64,000 nt of DNA, taken from assembly GCF_003945595.2 (NCBI RefSeq), contig NW_024104361.1, positions 248,001-312,000 on the forward strand, in the 5' to 3' direction. The DNA is from Pipra filicauda. Its lineage: Eukaryota > Chordata > Aves > Passeriformes > Pipridae. The first letter of the stretch is position 1. Each line of letters starts with the position of its first letter. A model generated the notes under the pieces. The model did not search any database and was not told the DNA's origin. It saw only the letters and a program-made list of their open reading frames with translations. The position numbers were made by a program, and so were the translations under genes. Of the stretch, positions 61,051 to 64,000 are shown piece after piece.

Positions 61051-62239
61051 CCCTAGATAGACTGATAATATTTAATATGCTGATATGACAGTGTAATGGA
61101 GAACCTCAGACTTTTCAGGCTGGAAGCAAGAAAGCAAATATCAGCTTTCACTCTGCATATTTATCTGCGTTAATGGTGTCTTTTGAGTCTGCTTTGCACT
61201 GAGTTAGCTGCCATCAGTTACCACTCCTACTGGGACCATTTCCAAATCGCTAAAATCATTGCAGCTTCTTGTGCTTTAAAAGTGAAAAGGATTCACCTTG
61301 AAGTATCCACCAGCTTTCCCACTAGTGTATTTAGGGAAATTGTAATGAGAAACCAGTTCAGCAACAAGGCTTCACTTGGCCTACCTGTTAAAGGCATGGT
61401 ATGCAACTGAGTGGTGGAGTCCCCAGGCAGGAGACTCGTCGGGCCTGTTTTTCTTTAGGAAGTCCCTGTTTTAACACAAATAAACACCTATCTTTTCTCC
61501 ACCAAGGTTCTGTTACGAATACTAATTGACTCTCTTGCTGTGCAGATTTTTCTGAAGATTTTGCTGTGACAACCTGAAACACCGTTTTCGTCTCCTAAGC
61601 TGGTTAATTATCTGTGTAAAAATTCAGCCACCCTTGGCGTATCTTAATGGAGTCACTTGGCTGGCTTACAGGCCATGAGGGTTTTTGGTTGACCTACTTA
61701 CTTCCCTTTAAGGGATGCACAAAGGAATTAAAGCAGGGTGGACAGGTCCTGGCATCTCTGGACCACTGATGCACACTCTGATTATTGCTTGTCTTTGAGA
61801 CCAGGAAAGGAGGAAGGCTGGGCGTGCTGTTAAAGCAGCAGTCAGTTTCTCTTTAGCTGATTTTTTTTCCCCCCTCCTTTTTCTAAAATGAAAGTTAAGC
61901 TGGGAGCGGAAAGTACAAACTTTGAGGATGTGATTATTTTACGCCCCTTCCCAAAATAGTAGACTTAAACCTTGGAAGGAGGGAAGATTCGAGTTAATAT
62001 ATAATTCCTCCAGCAAACGCTGGTCAGAACATCTGGTGACAGGAAATTTGAAGGCTAAGTTAGCCTGGCTTGAATTTTCTGGAGGATGTGGATAAAGCAG
62101 ATAATGGGACTGTGTTCTGTGGTTTGCAGGCTGGTTATGAGTGTGGTTCCTAACAATAAATGCCAGGCTGGTGCAGCCCACTGCTGTAGGTTAAATTAGG
62201 AGAAGAGTGGAAGGTGTCTTGTCCCAACCATGGTGTGGG

Positions 62240-62785
62240 TGCAGTCCCAGGGCAGTGCCCGTCCCTGTGCTGTCATCGCTCAGGGACCTCGAGCGCTGTG
62301 TCCAGTTCTGTGTCCTCACCTCAGTGAGACACTGAGGGGCTGGAGCGTGTGCAGGGAAGGGAACGGAGCTGGGGAAGGGGCTGGAGCACCAGGAGCAGCT
62401 GAGGGAGCTGGGGGGGCTCAGCCTGGAGAAAAGGAGGCTCAGAGGGGGGACCTTCTGGCTCTGCAACTCCCTGACGGGAGAGGGGAGCCAGGAGGGGGTT
62501 GGACTCTGCTCCCAGGGAACAAGGGACAGGACTAGGGGAAACAGCCTCAAGCTGTGCCAGGGAAGGGTCAGGTTGGATATCAGGAAGAATTTCTTGCTGG
62601 AAAGGGTGGTCAGGCCTTGGCAGGGGCTGCTCAGGGAGGTGGTGGAGTCCCCATCCCTGGAGGTGTCCAAGGAATGACTGGATGTGTCACTCAGTGCTCT
62701 GGGCTGGGTGACAAGGTGGGGATCAATCACAGGATGGACTCAATCTTGGAGTGCTTTTCCAACCTAAATGATTCTGTGATTATAT
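62240..62785 (+). mobile_element. CR1 LINE 3' end, plus orientation, longest copy in window
   Basis: The CR1 order is clear: 'tcagtgagacactgaggggc', 'gctcagcctggagaaaagg', 'gggacaggactaggggaaac', 'ggttggatatcaggaagaat', 'gtggagtccccatccctgg' and terminal 'aatgattctgtgattata'. About 545 bases remain. It lies in the sense orientation of PSAP intron 1. Confidence 0.88.
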
Positions 62786-64000
62786 AAAAATGAAGGCCCT
62801 GTTTGTTGGAGGAATAACGGGGTCCGAGGCACCTCACAGCCGTCACAACGCAGCGGCGCTTTGATAGCGCACCAGTCATGTGCCCTGTGTAAACCTGCCC
62901 TTGCACAATCCCTCCCGTGTGTGCCGAGGTCTATAAATAGAAAGAGTGGCTCTCGGTTGTGTCTGGAGGAGCTGAGCAGGCCTTTCTTCCTGCTCAGTCA
63001 CGCCTGGCGAATGCACCATCACATCCGCAGAGCTGCCCGAGCCCAGTGTGGGCTTTTTGCACTCGGGTTGTGCTGTTCCACACACCACAGAGGAGCTGTT
63101 CTGGGAGCCTCCGAGCGCCCAGAGGATGGAGAGGGTGGAGCAAGAGAGGGGGAGCTTGTCAGCAAAACTCATTGTGTCACCTGATGCGGCTGAGGCTCTC
63201 CAGGAGGTTGGGCTGTGCTATTTCAGGAAAGGTTTTTCTGGTAGAAAATGCAGGAAGGTTTTTATTTTGTACCTGTGGGGGAAGCAGGGCCAGTTGCTGC
63301 TGCCTGCCTCTGGATTTTTGTTTCAGTATCTCACGTAGATATGATTCTTCAAAGTAGGTTGGGGCAACGCCTTAGAACTGTATGACATAAAAAGGGATTG
63401 TTTGTTTTTTCTTTACTCTTTCACTTTCTATTTTACTTTTTTTAATGTAGCAGCTTTTTTTCCCCCCCCAATTAATTTGCTGCTATTAAGATATCAGAGT
63501 TCCTGTTGCAATTTAAAAGGGCTGCCTCTGTGGTCTTTGAAGTGTGTGTATTTTAGGGCAATGCTTCTCTGTATTTGGTTGTGGGGCAGTGTTTGGTTTC
63601 AGATGTCAGATAGCAGATTTCCCCACTCTTTGTGGTGTGGATATGTTTGCCTGGTGAAAAGGGGATGTTAAGTACAGGAATTCTGCAGAGACTCACACAA
63701 AAATCTGTCCCATCCTCCTCCCCCAAAAAACCCTCTCAAAACAAAACCAGAAATAATGGACATGGACAATAAGTATGTCCAACATGTTGTGGTGTATTTC
63801 TACAGGCATCTGCAGGGAAAAATGCTTCTCATAACTTTTTGGGAATATCTCAATGTATTGTATGGGACCACTGTCTCCTACTGACTGACTACCAGATGCC
63901 CTTGAACATCCAGTTGTCTCTTGTAGATTCTGTCATAGAAGAATCTCAGGCAGAAGCCAGGGCCTGCTTGACAGTGACCTCTGGCCTGTCTGGAAATTAT

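Larger units (their letters stand above)
59975..64000 (+). other. PSAP: PSAP intron 1 (partial)
   Basis: It contains the end of the CpG island, a poly-A run at 60842-60855 and two CR1 copies. No splice-flanked exon encoding a saposin-type cysteine pattern is visible up to the right edge. Confidence 0.6.

Noticed and set aside
62230..62730. Open frames on both strands near the PSAP intron
   Set aside because: They lie entirely within a CR1 3' end.
59975..64000. Search for PSAP exon 2
   Set aside because: No splice-flanked segment with the expected cysteine-rich saposin-type start was found before the window ends.

Overview
This window is vertebrate nuclear DNA, almost certainly from a bird. 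The evidence is GT-AG spliced genes with short introns, CpG-island promoters, and many 5'-truncated CR1 LINE 3' ends in both orientations, with no mammalian-type SINEs recognised. The species is not determinable by eye; a passerine-like genome is a guess.

Four protein-coding genes are recognisable. (1) MACROH2A2 (plus strand) has a GC-rich untranslated first exon near 0.9-1.0 kb and eight coding exons from 6424 to 21886. They splice into a complete 372-residue histone variant: H2A fold, basic linker, macro domain. (2) AIFM2/FSP1 (minus strand) has eight coding exons from 27237 down to 23247, giving a complete 373-residue FAD/NAD(P)H oxidoreductase of ferroptosis defence. It converges tail to tail on MACROH2A2, and their candidate poly(A) signals lie under 40 bp apart. 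(3) CHST3 (minus strand) has two coding exons (37141-37005 and 36854-35624) giving a complete 455-residue chondroitin 6-O-sulfotransferase. Its promoter and untranslated first exon probably lie in a CpG island near 43.2 kb, and a long 3' UTR may run down to about 30.7 kb. (4) The signal-peptide exon of a lysosomal/secretory gene, best read as PSAP (prosaposin, plus strand), sits at 59929-59974 behind a TATA box in a CpG island. The rest of that gene lies beyond the right edge.

Layout: 0.6-1.8 kb MACROH2A2 CpG island; 1.0-21.9 kb MACROH2A2; 23-27.4 kb AIFM2; 27.5-30.7 kb intergenic with CR1 fragments; 30.7-35.6 kb possible CHST3 3' UTR; 35.6-43.4 kb CHST3; 43.5-59.3 kb gene-free DNA with CA/CAGACA arrays, a diverged minisatellite, a large inverted repeat and CR1 copies; 59.7-60.2 kb PSAP promoter and exon 1; then PSAP intron 1 with two more CR1 copies.

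The genes do not form a pathway: chromatin (MACROH2A2), lipid-peroxide defence (AIFM2), matrix glycan sulfation (CHST3), lysosomal sphingolipid activation (PSAP). The most unusual structure is the inverted repeat at 47.39-48.29 kb, whose roughly 235-bp arms are about 96% alike by eye and are flanked by minisatellite DNA in mirrored orientation. The gene order is also informative: relative to human 10q22 it fits an inversion that placed CHST3-PSAP next to AIFM2. No undescribed protein system was found.
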